Shown here: in pieces, positions 7,499-16,658 of the stretch
Layout of the letters: every line of letters starts with the position of its first letter
Numbering within the stretch: the stretch's first letter is position 1
Source: an uncultured Muribaculaceae bacterium
GTDB taxonomy: Bacteria > Bacteroidota > Bacteroidia > Bacteroidales > Muribaculaceae
DNA length: 50,997 nucleotides
NCBI GenBank assembly: GCA_910589425.1
Contig: CAJUSZ010000018.1
Span: 1 to 50,997, forward strand
Direction: 5' to 3'
Notes under the pieces: model-generated
Database searches by the model: none
Told to the model about the DNA's origin: nothing
Seen by the model: the letters and a program-made list of their open reading frames with translations, nothing else
Translations under genes and position numbers: made by a program

Positions 7499-9958
7499 AT
7501 GAAATACATCATAATCGGCGGGGTGGCCGGAGGCGCCACGGCCGCAGCGAGATTGAGACGAATGTCAGAAGACGCCGAGATAATCCTTTTCGAGAAAGGG
7601 GAACATATATCCTATGCCAACTGCGGGCTCCCCTATTATATCGGCGGAGTGATCGGCGAACGCGAGAAACTGCTTGTGCAGACGCCTCAGAGCTTCAGCC
7701 GCAGGCTCGCCGTCGACGTCCGGGTCAATTCCGAAGTTACCGCCATCGATCCTGTAGCGAAAAGCGTGACGGTCTCAGCGCCGGACGGAAGTTCCTACAC
7801 CGAGACCTACGACCGGCTGCTTCTCTCTCCGGGAGCCACGCCGGTGCGTCCCCAGATTCCGGGAATCGAGAGCAAAAGGATCCACACCCTGCGCGACGTG
7901 GCCGACACCGACGCGATCAAGGAACGGGTGATCCGGGGCGACCTGAAGCGGGCCGTGGTGGTCGGCGCGGGATTCATCGGGCTGGAGATGGCCGAGAACC
8001 TGATCCACGCCGGAGCCGAAGTGGCTGTCGTGGAGATGGCGCCGCAGGTGATGGCGCCGGTCGATTTCTCGATGGCCCAGATTGTCCACACCCATCTGAC
8101 CGAGAAAGGGGTGAGACTCTATCTGGAGACCGCCGTGGCATCATTCTCTGAGACCGACGGCGGAATAACGGTCAACTTCGCCGACGGAAGAAGCCTGACG
8201 GCCGACATGGTGATCCTCTCCATCGGGGTCAGACCCAACACGGCGCTCGCCACGGCTGCCGGCCTTGAGACAGGACAGGCGGGCGGAATCAAGGTGAACG
8301 AGTATCTGCGCACATCCGACGAGAATATCTACGCCGTCGGCGACGCCATCGAATATCCCCATCCGCTCGCCGCCGGATCATGGCTCAACTATCTCGCCGG
8401 ACCGGCCAACCGACAGGCCCGCATAGCGGCCGACAACATGGTGCTTGGCGACAGAATAAGATACGAGGGGGCGATCGGCACATCCGTAGCCAAGATCTTC
8501 GACCTTACTGTCGCCGCCACCGGACTCCCGGCCAAGCGGCTGAAGCGCGACGGCACCGACTTCCTCTCGGCCACGATCCATCCCTCGTCCCATGCCGGTT
8601 ACTATCCCGACGCCATGCCGATGACCATAAAGGTGGTCTTCTCCCCTTCCGGAGGGAAGCTGCTCGGCGCCCAGATCGTGGGCTACGACGGCGTGGACAA
8701 GCGCATCGACCTGATAGCGCAGATCATAAAAAAAGGGGGCACGGTGGAGGATCTCACACGGATCGAACAGGCCTACGCCCCGCCTTATTCATCGGCAAAA
8801 GACCCCGTGGCGATGGCGGGCTACGTGGCAGGCAACATTCTCAGCGGGAAGATGAAACCCGTCTACTGGCGCGAACTCCGGGACATGGATCCCGCCGGCA
8901 TCACCCTCATCGACGTGCGCACCCGCATGGAGTTTGAAGCCGGTGCGCTTCCGGGAGCGGTCAATATCCCGCTCGACGAGATGCGGTCGCGCCTCGGCGA
9001 GATTCCATCCGGACGCCCAATTGTGGTCTACTGCGGAGTCGGACTGCGTGGCTATCTTGCATCATGCATCCTGAAAGGCCACGGATTCAACGACGTAGCC
9101 AACCTGATCGGAGGCATAAAGACCTTCCGCTCCGCCACAGCCACAGTTCCCGCTCCGAGGCCATTCGGTGCTGTCAAGGGGGGAGACACGACAGGAAAGC
9201 CAGCCGCGGCCGAGACCCCGCAAGACGCCCCGGCGTTGAAGATCGACGCGTGCGGACTCTCCTGCCCCGGACCGATCATGAAACTCAAGGAGGGGATGGA
9301 CAGACTCTCGCCCGGCCAGAGAATGGAGATAACAGCCACAGACCCCGGATTCGCACGCGACGCCGAGGCTTGGTGCCGATCCACTGGCAACCGTTTCGCC
9401 TCAGCCAGCGCGACGGGAGGGAAACACCGCATCACAGTGGAGCGCGGCAACCCTGAAGCCCACCGCGACAATAGCGAGGAACCGCAGCGGCGCGGAAAGA
9501 CCTTCGTCCTTTTCAGCGACGACCTCGACAAAGCACTGGCCACATTCGTGCTGGCCAACGGGGCGGCGGCCACCGGAGAGAAAGTAACCATCTTCTTCAC
9601 CTTCTGGGGACTGAACGCCATAAAGAAATCCGCCAAGCCCAAAGTGGAGAAAGACTTCTTCGGCAGGATGTTCTCAAGAATGCTCCCCTCCGACTCGCGG
9701 CAGCTGCGCCTGTCGAAGATGAACATGCTCGGGATCGGGAGCAAGATGATGCGCCACATCATGGAGCGCAAAAACATCGACTCTCTCGAGACCCTGCGCG
9801 ACGCGGCTGTCAGAGCCGGAGTGGAATTCATAGCCTGCCAGATGTCGATGGACGTAATGGGAGTGCATCGGGACGAGCTTCTTGACAATGTTACCGTAGG
9901 CGGGGTGGCCACCTACATGAACCGCGCCGACGACGCCGGGCTCAATCTCTTCATCTGA
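7499..9958 (+). CDS. CoA-disulfide reductase / rhodanese / TusA / DsrE fusion protein
   Basis: An 819-aa multidomain flavoprotein. Residues 1-450 are a pyridine-nucleotide disulfide oxidoreductase with FAD motif IIGGVAGGATAAARLRR, a second nucleotide-binding GAGFIGLEMAE, and a single active Cys42 in YANCGLPYY, as in CoA-disulfide and persulfide reductases. Residues about 460-545 are a rhodanese domain with Cys512 in VVYCGVGLRG. Residues about 578-650 are a TusA-like domain (CGLSCPGP, Cys585/Cys589). Residues about 660-819 are a DsrE-like domain (VLFSDDLDKALATFVLANGA). It probably reduces CoA disulfide or persulfides with NAD(P)H and passes sulfane sulfur between domains. It is divergent from oxyR and probably OxyR-controlled; the physiological substrate is not shown. 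Confidence 0.93.
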   Translation: MKYIIIGGVAGGATAAARLRRMSEDAEIILFEKGEHISYANCGLPYYIGGVIGEREKLLVQTPQSFSRRLAVDVRVNSEVTAIDPVAKSVTVSAPDGSSYTETYDRLLLSPGATPVRPQIPGIESKRIHTLRDVADTDAIKERVIRGDLKRAVVVGAGFIGLEMAENLIHAGAEVAVVEMAPQVMAPVDFSMAQIVHTHLTEKGVRLYLETAVASFSETDGGITVNFADGRSLTADMVILSIGVRPNTALATAAGLETGQAGGIKVNEYLRTSDENIYAVGDAIEYPHPLAAGSWLNYLAGPANRQARIAADNMVLGDRIRYEGAIGTSVAKIFDLTVAATGLPAKRLKRDGTDFLSATIHPSSHAGYYPDAMPMTIKVVFSPSGGKLLGAQIVGYDGVDKRIDLIAQIIKKGGTVEDLTRIEQAYAPPYSSAKDPVAMAGYVAGNILSGKMKPVYWRELRDMDPAGITLIDVRTRMEFEAGALPGAVNIPLDEMRSRLGEIPSGRPIVVYCGVGLRGYLASCILKGHGFNDVANLIGGIKTFRSATATVPAPRPFGAVKGGDTTGKPAAAETPQDAPALKIDACGLSCPGPIMKLKEGMDRLSPGQRMEITATDPGFARDAEAWCRSTGNRFASASATGGKHRITVERGNPEAHRDNSEEPQRRGKTFVLFSDDLDKALATFVLANGAAATGEKVTIFFTFWGLNAIKKSAKPKVEKDFFGRMFSRMLPSDSRQLRLSKMNMLGIGSKMMRHIMERKNIDSLETLRDAAVRAGVEFIACQMSMDVMGVHRDELLDNVTVGGVATYMNRADDAGLNLFI

Positions 9959-9969
9959 GCCAAAGGGAC

Positions 9970-10120
9970 TGTTTAATAATAAATGTCAATATCCCTGCGT
10001 TTTATATTTGAGATAAATTTCTCGTTACAAGGAAGGAGTGATCAGACATCACGACTGACAAACAACCGGGATTCAGCAAAAAACACACAACGCCGGGATA
10101 TTGACATTTATTATTAAACA
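9970..10120. repeat. 26-bp perfect inverted repeats flanking a 99-bp segment
   Basis: Arms 9970-9995 and 10095-10120 are perfect reverse complements (TGTTTAATAATAAATGTCAA then TATCCC). With one mismatch the match extends inward a further six bases (TGCGTT against GGCGTT). The inner segment is AT-rich, contains a -7-like TATATTTG (10003-10010) and encodes nothing. It could be a MITE-like element, an invertible promoter cassette, or a large hairpin ending the upstream gene. It lies 20 bases before the start of the next gene. Confidence 0.85.
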
Positions 10121-10139
10121 TGCCCTGATTTAGCAATTC

Positions 10140-10634
10140 ATGAACGACCTCACAATATCAAACATAGAGCGACAGAATGTTTTAAACAACAACTATGCCC
10201 TTCAAGCCATTCAAGAAAACTTGGATGTGGAAGGTTTGCGTTATCATGGAGAGTTGCTGTTTACTACTAAAATGGTTGCAGATTTCTATGGCGTTGACGA
10301 GCGAACCATCAAGCGTTATGTGCAGGAGCATGGAGATGAGCTTCGTGCTAACGGATACTTTTTAAGTGAGGGTAATTCATTGAAAGAACTAAAGTTGCAT
10401 TTTGTTGGGGACATTAATGTCCCTAAGTTTACACGGCAACTTGGAATTTTTACATTCCGTGCATTCCTAAACATCGGTATGCTCCTCACTGAGAGTGAAA
10501 AAGCGAAGCAGCTACGCACGCGGATACTTGATATTGTCATCGCAACAATCAATGGTCGCGCCGGAGGTGGCACCAAATATATCAACTGGCGCGACCGGGA
10601 TTATCTGCCCACTGCAATAAAAAGCGAGAGCTGA
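10140..10634 (+). CDS. Putative DNA-binding protein (RhuM/KilA-like N-terminus), apparently truncated
   Basis: A 164-aa reading frame resembling the N-terminal half of Bacteroidales DNA-binding proteins of roughly 300 aa found near mobile elements. LLFTTKMVADFYGVDERTIK and RYVQEHGDELRANGYFL look like a helix-turn-helix, followed by LGIFTFRAFLNIGMLLTESE and GGTKYINWRDRDYLPTAI. In relatives I remember, the protein continues well past that point; here it ends after four more residues. The gene is distinctly more AT-rich than its neighbours and follows the inverted-repeat pair, so acquisition is likely. Function unknown; possibly non-functional. Family assignment is from memory of similar sequences. 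Confidence 0.55.
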   Translation: MNDLTISNIERQNVLNNNYALQAIQENLDVEGLRYHGELLFTTKMVADFYGVDERTIKRYVQEHGDELRANGYFLSEGNSLKELKLHFVGDINVPKFTRQLGIFTFRAFLNIGMLLTESEKAKQLRTRILDIVIATINGRAGGGTKYINWRDRDYLPTAIKSES

Positions 10635-10699
10635 AACTCGAAATCATCCGCGCCATCGATGACAGGCGCGATGTTGCGGATGAGCGTAATTTTTGTTAA
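10625..10699 (+). pseudogene. Possible 3' remnant of a disrupted gene
   Basis: In the frame shifted by -1 relative to the upstream gene, the GC-rich stretch reads KRELKLEIIRAIDDRRDV then ADERNFC and a stop. It looks like ordinary native coding sequence but has no start of its own. It may be the tail of a gene interrupted by the AT-rich insert, or the frameshifted tail of the DNA-binding protein. The evidence is only composition and an open frame of about 25 codons. Confidence 0.3.
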
Positions 10700-10704
10700 A
10701 TTTG
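10673..10704 (+). promoter_or_regulatory. Promoter of the DUF2723 operon
   Basis: GTTG (10673-10676), 20 nt, TAAATTTG (10697-10704): full -7 match and three of four at -33. It gives a leader of about 105 nt. Confidence 0.6.
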
Positions 10705-10737
10705 CGCGTTTAATAGTTGGCGGTCTCACGCCATTTT

Positions 10738-10760
10738 CCCCATCCGGAATCCGGATGGGG
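10738..10760 (+). promoter_or_regulatory. Leader hairpin before the DUF2723 gene
   Basis: A perfect 10-bp stem CCCCATCCGG/CCGGATGGGG with a 3-nt AAT loop, placed mid-leader, 57 bases before the ATG. No T-run follows, so it is not a standard terminator. It could stabilise the mRNA or modulate translation. Confidence 0.55.
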
Positions 10761-10816
10761 GTTCAAACTTTGATAACCAACTCATTACCACGGCCAAAGG
10801 TCCGTGAAAGTCATCG

Positions 10817-13800
10817 ATGATAACAAAGCGCTACAATCTGATCAACAACGTGGCCGGGTGGCTGGTGTTCGCCATCGCCCTGGTTACCTACTGGCTCACA
10901 CTCGAGCCTACCGCATCCTACTGGGACTGCGGTGAGTTTATCATTCAGGCCGACAAGCTTGAAGTCGGACACCCGCCGGGCAACCCGATCTTCATGCTCA
11001 CCGCCCGCTTCTTCGCCAACTTCGCGCCGTCGGCGCAGGCCGTCTCAGTGGCGGTCAACGCCATGAGCGGGCTTCTGAGCGCATTGACCATCCTTCTGCT
11101 TTTCTGGACAATAACACACCTTGTCCGACGCCTTACCGTGCGCGACGGACAAACCTCCGAGCCGTCGCTTCAGCAATATCTCGCCATAATGGGAAGCGGC
11201 GTGGTCGGCGCCCTGGCCTACTGCTGGAGCGACACCTTCTGGTTCTCAGCCGTCGAGGGTGAGGTCTACGCCTTCTCCTCGTTCTGCACGGCGCTGGTGT
11301 TCTGGCTGATACTCAAATGGGAAAACCGCGCCGACGAGCCTCATTCCGACCGTTATCTGATCCTGATAGCCTACATCATCGGCGTCAGCGTGGCCGTCCA
11401 TCTGCTCAATCTGCTGTGTATCCCCGCGATAGTGCTTGTCTTCGCCTACAGGAAATATCCCGGCATGAACCTGCTCAAGTCGCTGCTCGCGCTCGCTGTC
11501 TCGTTCGTCATCATAGCCCTTGTCCTGTTCGGCCTTGTGCCGGGCTTCATCAAAGTGGCCCAGGTCTTCGAGCTTACGTTCGTCAACGGCTTCGGCATGA
11601 GCTTCAACAGCGGCGCCCTCTGCTACGTGGTTCTGACGGCTGCCATATTCCTATGGTCGCTTTTCGAACTCTACCGCCAGAAATCGCCGCTGCTGATGAA
11701 AATCTCATTCCTCATGGCCGTGGCCATCAGCGGAATGCTCTTCTTCGGCAACGGACCCTGGATCGGGATCGTGCTTATCGCCGCCACAGCATGCTGGCTT
11801 TTCGCTTTCGGACGCAACCTCTCGGTGCGCGTGCTGACAGTGATCACATGGAGCATGGCCGTGATCTTCGTAGGCTATTCAAGCTATGCGCTGATACTAA
11901 TACGCTCCGCCGCCGACACACCGATGAACCAGAACTCGCCCGACAACGTGTTCGACCTCGCCTCATATCTCAACCGCGAGCAATATGGCGAGAATCCGCT
12001 CCTCTACGGAGAGACGATCAACAGCGCCCCGCAGAAGCAATATGAGGGAAGCCGCACCGACACGCTCGGAATGAGCGAGGACGGTCAGCCCGTTACAATC
12101 ACCACGCCATATTACAATCCCGTGGCCAATCCCGGCAAAGCCATCTACGCCAAGGGAGTGGCCAACGCCGTAGCCCACAGCGACTACGGATTCCTCGACG
12201 AGAGCGAGACCGCACGCAATGCAGCCCTGGCCAGCCGGGGCAAGGACCACTACGTGCTGCGCGACTACAAGCCCGAGATGAAGATGAATCCGGAGCTGAA
12301 CATGCTGCTGCCGCGCATCTACAGCCCACAGCACCGCGCCTACTACGCGCAGTGGGTCAACCTCAACGACACCACAGCCGACAACATGGTGGCCATCAAC
12401 GCCGTCGACAAGGAGACAGGCGAGGAATATCCCGAACTCGACACACGCCAGATGCCCGTGTTCAACGGCGTCAGCTACGTCTATCCGCAGAAGATGGCCT
12501 ACAAGCCGACATTCTCGCAGAACCTCGCCTATTTCTTCAACTACCAGCTCAACCACATGTATCTGCGCTATTTCATGTGGAACTTCGCCGGACGCCAGAA
12601 CGACATCAACAACCAGTTCGGCGAACTCGACGCCGGCAACTGGATCTCAGGCATACCGTTCATCGACAATTCCCGTCTCGGCGACCAGAGCCTGCTCCCC
12701 GACGACCTCGGCAAGAACAACGCCGGCCACAACGTCTACTTCATGCTCCCGCTCATCCTCGGACTGATCGGACTCTTCTGGCAGGCCTTCGCCGGACGCA
12801 GGGGAATCGAGCAGTTCTGGGTGGTGTTCTTCCTCTTCTTCATGACAGGCATAGCCATCGTGCTGTATCTCAACCAGCCGCCCAACCAGCCGCGTGAACG
12901 CGACTATGCCTTCGCCGGATCATTCTACGCCTTCGCCATCTGGATCGGATTCGGCGTGGCGGCTCTCTGGCGCATTCTGCTCCATCTCCTCTCCACACGC
13001 AAGGCCGCCGCTCCGGTCGACAACCTTTCCGACCTTCAGGAAGCCGGGGAAGTGATCGGACGCGACGCCGACAGCGGCCAGGAGGAGATCCAGCCCTCGG
13101 CAATCACCGACGAACCCGCCGCCCTTTCCGGGAAATCGCGCCTCTGCGCCGCAATCGCATGCGCCGCAGGAATAATCGTGCCTCTCCAGATGGTGAGCCA
13201 GACATGGGACGACCACGACCGCTCCGGCCGCTATGCCGCCCGCGACTATGCCATCAACTATCTCGAGAGCCTCGAACCCAACGCGATCATATTCTGCAAC
13301 GGCGACAACGACACGTTCCCCCTCTGGTATGCACAGGAGGTGGAGGGAGTCAGACCCGACGTGAAGATCATCAACCTCAGCTATCTCAACTCCGACTGGT
13401 ATGCCAACCAGCAGCGGATGCAGAGCTACAGCGCGCCCCCGGTAAGCTTCACCGCGACGCCGGCCGACATAGCCTACGGCAACGCCGACGTTACCGTCAT
13501 CGGCGACAGCCAGCAACCCGCCGACCTGCTGGCATCCCTGCGCGACATCTACGCCGGAAAGGGACGCGAGCGCTTCTCATATCCCGCGTTCGCCGGCCCG
13601 GTGGTCAGCATACCCGTGGACCGCGACGTCGTAATCAAGCGTGGGCTCGTAGCCCCGGCCGACACAGCCTTCATCGCCGACCGCATCACAATCGATCTGA
13701 GCAAGACCAACACATATCAGCGTCAGGGCTACGTAACCCTCGGCGAACTCCTCATGCTCGACATAATAGCCACCAACGCCGCCAACGGATGGCAGAGACC

Positions 13801-14812
13801 GATCTACTGGGCCTCCACCGTGGGCGAGGACTATTATCTCGGACTGATGCCCTATATGCGCTCCACCGGAATGGCGCTACAGCTCGTGCCGACCTACATG
13901 GAGGGATCGCCGGCCCGCTCCGACAAGGCTTTCGATGTGATCACCAAGAAATACCGCTGGGGCGGAGCCGACGTCAAACCCGGCCAGCACGCCCCCTACT
14001 TCGACGAGACGGCGGGAAGGATGCTCGCATCGGTGCGCACATCGATGACCGATCTCGCCACCGAATGCCTCACCGAAGGCGACATAGCGGCCGACCGCGG
14101 CGACAGCTCCAAAGCCGCGTCCGACTACCGGCGCGCGCTCCAGATCCTCCAGCTCTTCCGCCAGAAGACCGGACCGGCCACCCTGCCCTATTCTCTGAGC
14201 GTAGGCACCACTGCCGCACAGCTCTTCTGTGAACTCGGCGACCAGCGCCGCCTGAACGATCCCGCCCTGGTCAAGACCGGACTCGACATGCTCGAGGGGA
14301 TAATGAGACGCTATGCCCCCTACATCCGCTACAACAAGGCGATGGCGGCCACATTCCAGAATCCCTCCTTCTCGCTCGAGACGCGCTATGTCCCCTATCA
14401 GTTCTACCATTTCATAGAGCTTTTCCGCAAATACGGCGGCAAGCAGCAGACAGTAGACACCATCCTCCGGGCCAACGGACTGACCGAGCAGGAGCTTGCC
14501 GAAGCCTACAGCAGCTTCTACGGCAGCGGCGGCACCCAGGGCGAGAACGGCGGAGTAAGCTCCGCGGAACTCCTGTCGGCCATCAAGGAATATCTTCCCT
14601 ACGCCGTCAGACTCCAGGGGATGGACGCCGGATCCTACGCCGGCACCTCGGCCGAGGAGCGTCAGGTCGACTCCATGATCTGGACCCTGATCGAGACCTA
14701 CCAGTCGGCAGGAGGCAGCATGGCCGACATAGAATCCGACGAGAACTACCGCAAACTCGACAAGAGCCGCGCCCGGCGCCTGTCGGAAGAATACTCCGGC
14801 CGGCCGCAATGA
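10817..14812 (+). CDS. DUF2723 integral membrane protein (protein O-mannosyltransferase-like)
   Basis: A 1331-aa membrane protein of the DUF2723 family, which is related to TMEM260-type O-mannosyltransferases. Many hydrophobic segments occupy residues 1-360, with more at about 650-800. The N-terminus carries the family signature TLEPTASYWDCGEFI, with acidic residues Asp37 and Glu40 placed like those of GT-C catalytic loops, followed by KLEVGHPPGNPIFMLTARFF. A later QPPNQPRERDYAFAGSFYAF motif is also typical, as is CNGDNDTFPLWYAQEVEGVR in the soluble part. The C-terminal 500 residues are soluble, with helical TPR-like sequence. The family probably glycosylates exported proteins using a lipid-linked sugar. 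The TGA overlaps the next gene's ATG. Confidence 0.88.
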   Translation: MITKRYNLINNVAGWLVFAIALVTYWLTLEPTASYWDCGEFIIQADKLEVGHPPGNPIFMLTARFFANFAPSAQAVSVAVNAMSGLLSALTILLLFWTITHLVRRLTVRDGQTSEPSLQQYLAIMGSGVVGALAYCWSDTFWFSAVEGEVYAFSSFCTALVFWLILKWENRADEPHSDRYLILIAYIIGVSVAVHLLNLLCIPAIVLVFAYRKYPGMNLLKSLLALAVSFVIIALVLFGLVPGFIKVAQVFELTFVNGFGMSFNSGALCYVVLTAAIFLWSLFELYRQKSPLLMKISFLMAVAISGMLFFGNGPWIGIVLIAATACWLFAFGRNLSVRVLTVITWSMAVIFVGYSSYALILIRSAADTPMNQNSPDNVFDLASYLNREQYGENPLLYGETINSAPQKQYEGSRTDTLGMSEDGQPVTITTPYYNPVANPGKAIYAKGVANAVAHSDYGFLDESETARNAALASRGKDHYVLRDYKPEMKMNPELNMLLPRIYSPQHRAYYAQWVNLNDTTADNMVAINAVDKETGEEYPELDTRQMPVFNGVSYVYPQKMAYKPTFSQNLAYFFNYQLNHMYLRYFMWNFAGRQNDINNQFGELDAGNWISGIPFIDNSRLGDQSLLPDDLGKNNAGHNVYFMLPLILGLIGLFWQAFAGRRGIEQFWVVFFLFFMTGIAIVLYLNQPPNQPRERDYAFAGSFYAFAIWIGFGVAALWRILLHLLSTRKAAAPVDNLSDLQEAGEVIGRDADSGQEEIQPSAITDEPAALSGKSRLCAAIACAAGIIVPLQMVSQTWDDHDRSGRYAARDYAINYLESLEPNAIIFCNGDNDTFPLWYAQEVEGVRPDVKIINLSYLNSDWYANQQRMQSYSAPPVSFTATPADIAYGNADVTVIGDSQQPADLLASLRDIYAGKGRERFSYPAFAGPVVSIPVDRDVVIKRGLVAPADTAFIADRITIDLSKTNTYQRQGYVTLGELLMLDIIATNAANGWQRPIYWASTVGEDYYLGLMPYMRSTGMALQLVPTYMEGSPARSDKAFDVITKKYRWGGADVKPGQHAPYFDETAGRMLASVRTSMTDLATECLTEGDIAADRGDSSKAASDYRRALQILQLFRQKTGPATLPYSLSVGTTAAQLFCELGDQRRLNDPALVKTGLDMLEGIMRRYAPYIRYNKAMAATFQNPSFSLETRYVPYQFYHFIELFRKYGGKQQTVDTILRANGLTEQELAEAYSSFYGSGGTQGENGGVSSAELLSAIKEYLPYAVRLQGMDAGSYAGTSAEERQVDSMIWTLIETYQSAGGSMADIESDENYRKLDKSRARRLSEEYSGRPQ

Positions 14813-15456
14813 GCTTCTGGCGACGCCTGATCGAGCGTCCTCCGATGATATTCCGCATCCTTTTTCCCGAGGCGGTGTTCCGTTTCGGGTCAAAGGAGCG
14901 GTGCGTCTATCTGACGTTCGACGACGGACCGGTGCCGGAGGTAACGCCCCGCGTACTCGACATACTGGATCATTACGGCGTCAAGGCCACATTCTTCATG
15001 GTGGGCGACAATGTGCGCCGCCATCCCGAGCTGCTCGAGGAGGTGATCCGCCGCGGCCATGCCGTGGGCAACCACACGATGCACCATCTCAAGGGAGCCG
15101 GAGTCTCCACGCGCCGCTATCTGGCCGACGTAAGGGAGGCCGACCGCTACATCGGCAGCCATCTCTTCCGGCCTCCCCACGGGCTTCTGAGATGGAAACA
15201 GGCCGCCGCCATCAAGCGGGAATACACCCTGATCATGTATGATCTGATCACCCGCGACTACAGCCGCCATCTGAACGCGGAGGATGTGGTGCGCAATGTG
15301 CGCCATTATTCCCGGCCCGGGGCGATCATCGTCTTCCACGATTCGCTTAAGAGCCAGCCAAGACTCTTCGGAGCCCTCGGTCCGTCGATCGAATGGCTTC
15401 TGGAACAAGGCTACAGATTCAGACGCCTGAGCCGGCGCGACGAGTATCTCGGATAG
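14809..15456 (+). CDS. NodB-type polysaccharide deacetylase
   Basis: A 215-aa carbohydrate esterase 4 family enzyme that removes N-acetyl groups from glycans such as peptidoglycan or surface polysaccharide. Visible motifs: TFDDGP (Asp38 base, Asp39 metal ligand), GNHTMHH (His89 and His93 metal ligands), RPPHG and IVFHDS. All catalytic motifs are intact. No signal peptide is obvious; MSFWRRLIERPPMIFRILFP may act as a membrane-associated N-terminus. Its ATGA overlap with the DUF2723 gene means coupled translation and suggests a shared role in surface glycan or glycoprotein maturation. The precise substrate is unknown. Confidence 0.9.
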   Translation: MSFWRRLIERPPMIFRILFPEAVFRFGSKERCVYLTFDDGPVPEVTPRVLDILDHYGVKATFFMVGDNVRRHPELLEEVIRRGHAVGNHTMHHLKGAGVSTRRYLADVREADRYIGSHLFRPPHGLLRWKQAAAIKREYTLIMYDLITRDYSRHLNAEDVVRNVRHYSRPGAIIVFHDSLKSQPRLFGALGPSIEWLLEQGYRFRRLSRRDEYLG

Positions 15457-15483
15457 GAGATTGTTTAAATACAACCGCAGAAC

Positions 15484-16509
15484 ATGGAAACCGCAATTAG
15501 CAGAAAACCCAGGGTGCTGATAGTAGGCGCCGGCGGATTCGCCGGAAGCTGGCTCGTGGAAGAGGCGCTTGCCCGGGGCTTTGAAGTCTGGGCCGGAATC
15601 AGACAGTCAACCTCGAGAAAATGGCTCTCACAGCCGGAAATAAACTTCCTGTTTCTCGATTTCGAGAATCCACGCGGACTGGCCGACACACTCTCCACAG
15701 CCCTCCCTCCGGGCGAGAGCTGGGACTACATAGTCTACAACCTCGGAGCCACGAAATGCCTGAGATTCGCCGACTTCTCGCGCATCAACTACGAATATCT
15801 GCGCGATTTCACAACAGCCGTGAAAGCCGCCGGAATGATCCCCCGCAAAATGCTCTACATGAGTTCGCTCTCCGTGATGGGACCCGGCGACGAGAAAGGC
15901 TACCGTCCTTTCGACGAGAAAGCAATCCCCATCCCCAACACACGCTACGGCGCCTCGAAACTCAAAGCAGAGATGTGGCTGGCCACGTGCGGCATACCGA
16001 CAGTGATCTTCCGACCCACCGGACTCTACGGCCCGCGCGACCACGACTATTTCCTGATGATCGAATCCATCGACAAGGGCTTCGACTTCTCCGTAGGATT
16101 CAGGCGCCAGATGCTGACATTCCTCTACGCCGGAGACCTGGCCCGCGCCGTGTTCGACGCCCTTGACAAGGCTCCGGCCGGCGAGACCTACTGCCTGGCC
16201 GAGAACAGAGCCTACTCCCAGAAGGAATTCCGGCGGATCACAGCCCGGCTTCTGGGCAAGAGATTCGTCATGCCGGTCAGGATGCCCCTCTGGGCTGTGA
16301 AAGCCGTATGCTTTCTGGCCGAGAAATGGGGTGTGGCACGGCTGAAACCATCCACACTCAACCGCGACAAATACCGGATCATGAAACAGCGCAACTGGAA
16401 CGTGGACATATCCAAGGCCGCACGCGACTTCGGCTTCAGCCCCTCGGTAAGCCTTGAGGAGGGGCTGCGCCGGTCCATCGACTGGTATCGCGGGCAGGAA
16501 TGGCTCTGA
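15484..16509 (+). CDS. NAD-dependent epimerase/dehydratase family protein
   Basis: A 341-aa extended short-chain dehydrogenase. The Rossmann motif VLIVGAGGFAGSWLVEEAL lies at the N-terminus; MLYMSSLSVMG provides the catalytic Ser region and YGASK (Tyr155, Lys159) the YxxxK pair. FRPTGLYGPRDHDYF is the usual nucleotide-sugar epimerase segment. It probably acts on a sugar nucleotide or similar carbonyl/diol substrate. It follows the NodB gene after 27 bases and probably belongs to the same transcription unit. The stop codon overlaps the first base of an inverted-repeat element at 16509. Confidence 0.85.
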   Translation: METAISRKPRVLIVGAGGFAGSWLVEEALARGFEVWAGIRQSTSRKWLSQPEINFLFLDFENPRGLADTLSTALPPGESWDYIVYNLGATKCLRFADFSRINYEYLRDFTTAVKAAGMIPRKMLYMSSLSVMGPGDEKGYRPFDEKAIPIPNTRYGASKLKAEMWLATCGIPTVIFRPTGLYGPRDHDYFLMIESIDKGFDFSVGFRRQMLTFLYAGDLARAVFDALDKAPAGETYCLAENRAYSQKEFRRITARLLGKRFVMPVRMPLWAVKAVCFLAEKWGVARLKPSTLNRDKYRIMKQRNWNVDISKAARDFGFSPSVSLEEGLRRSIDWYRGQEWL

Positions 16510-16622
16510 GAGTGTGTTTGAATTTAACCCGCGTTAAGACTGAGGGGATTAACGTGGAACTTCTTGAAAATGATGATTCTTTAATCAAAATATTAATTGT
16601 GTGTTAAATCCAAACACACTCT
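16509..16622. repeat. 20-bp inverted repeats around a 74-bp segment
   Basis: Arms AGAGTGTGTTTGAATTTAAC (16509-16528) and its complement with one mismatch (16603-16622). Inside is a second hairpin, CGTTAA (16532-16537) with TTAACG (16549-16554). No gene. It begins at the last base of the epimerase stop codon. It is similar in layout to the element at 9970-10120 and may be a MITE-like unit or a terminator hairpin. Confidence 0.75.
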
Positions 16623-16658
16623 AAGTGTGTATCGAGAGCGTATAACTTACGAAAATCC

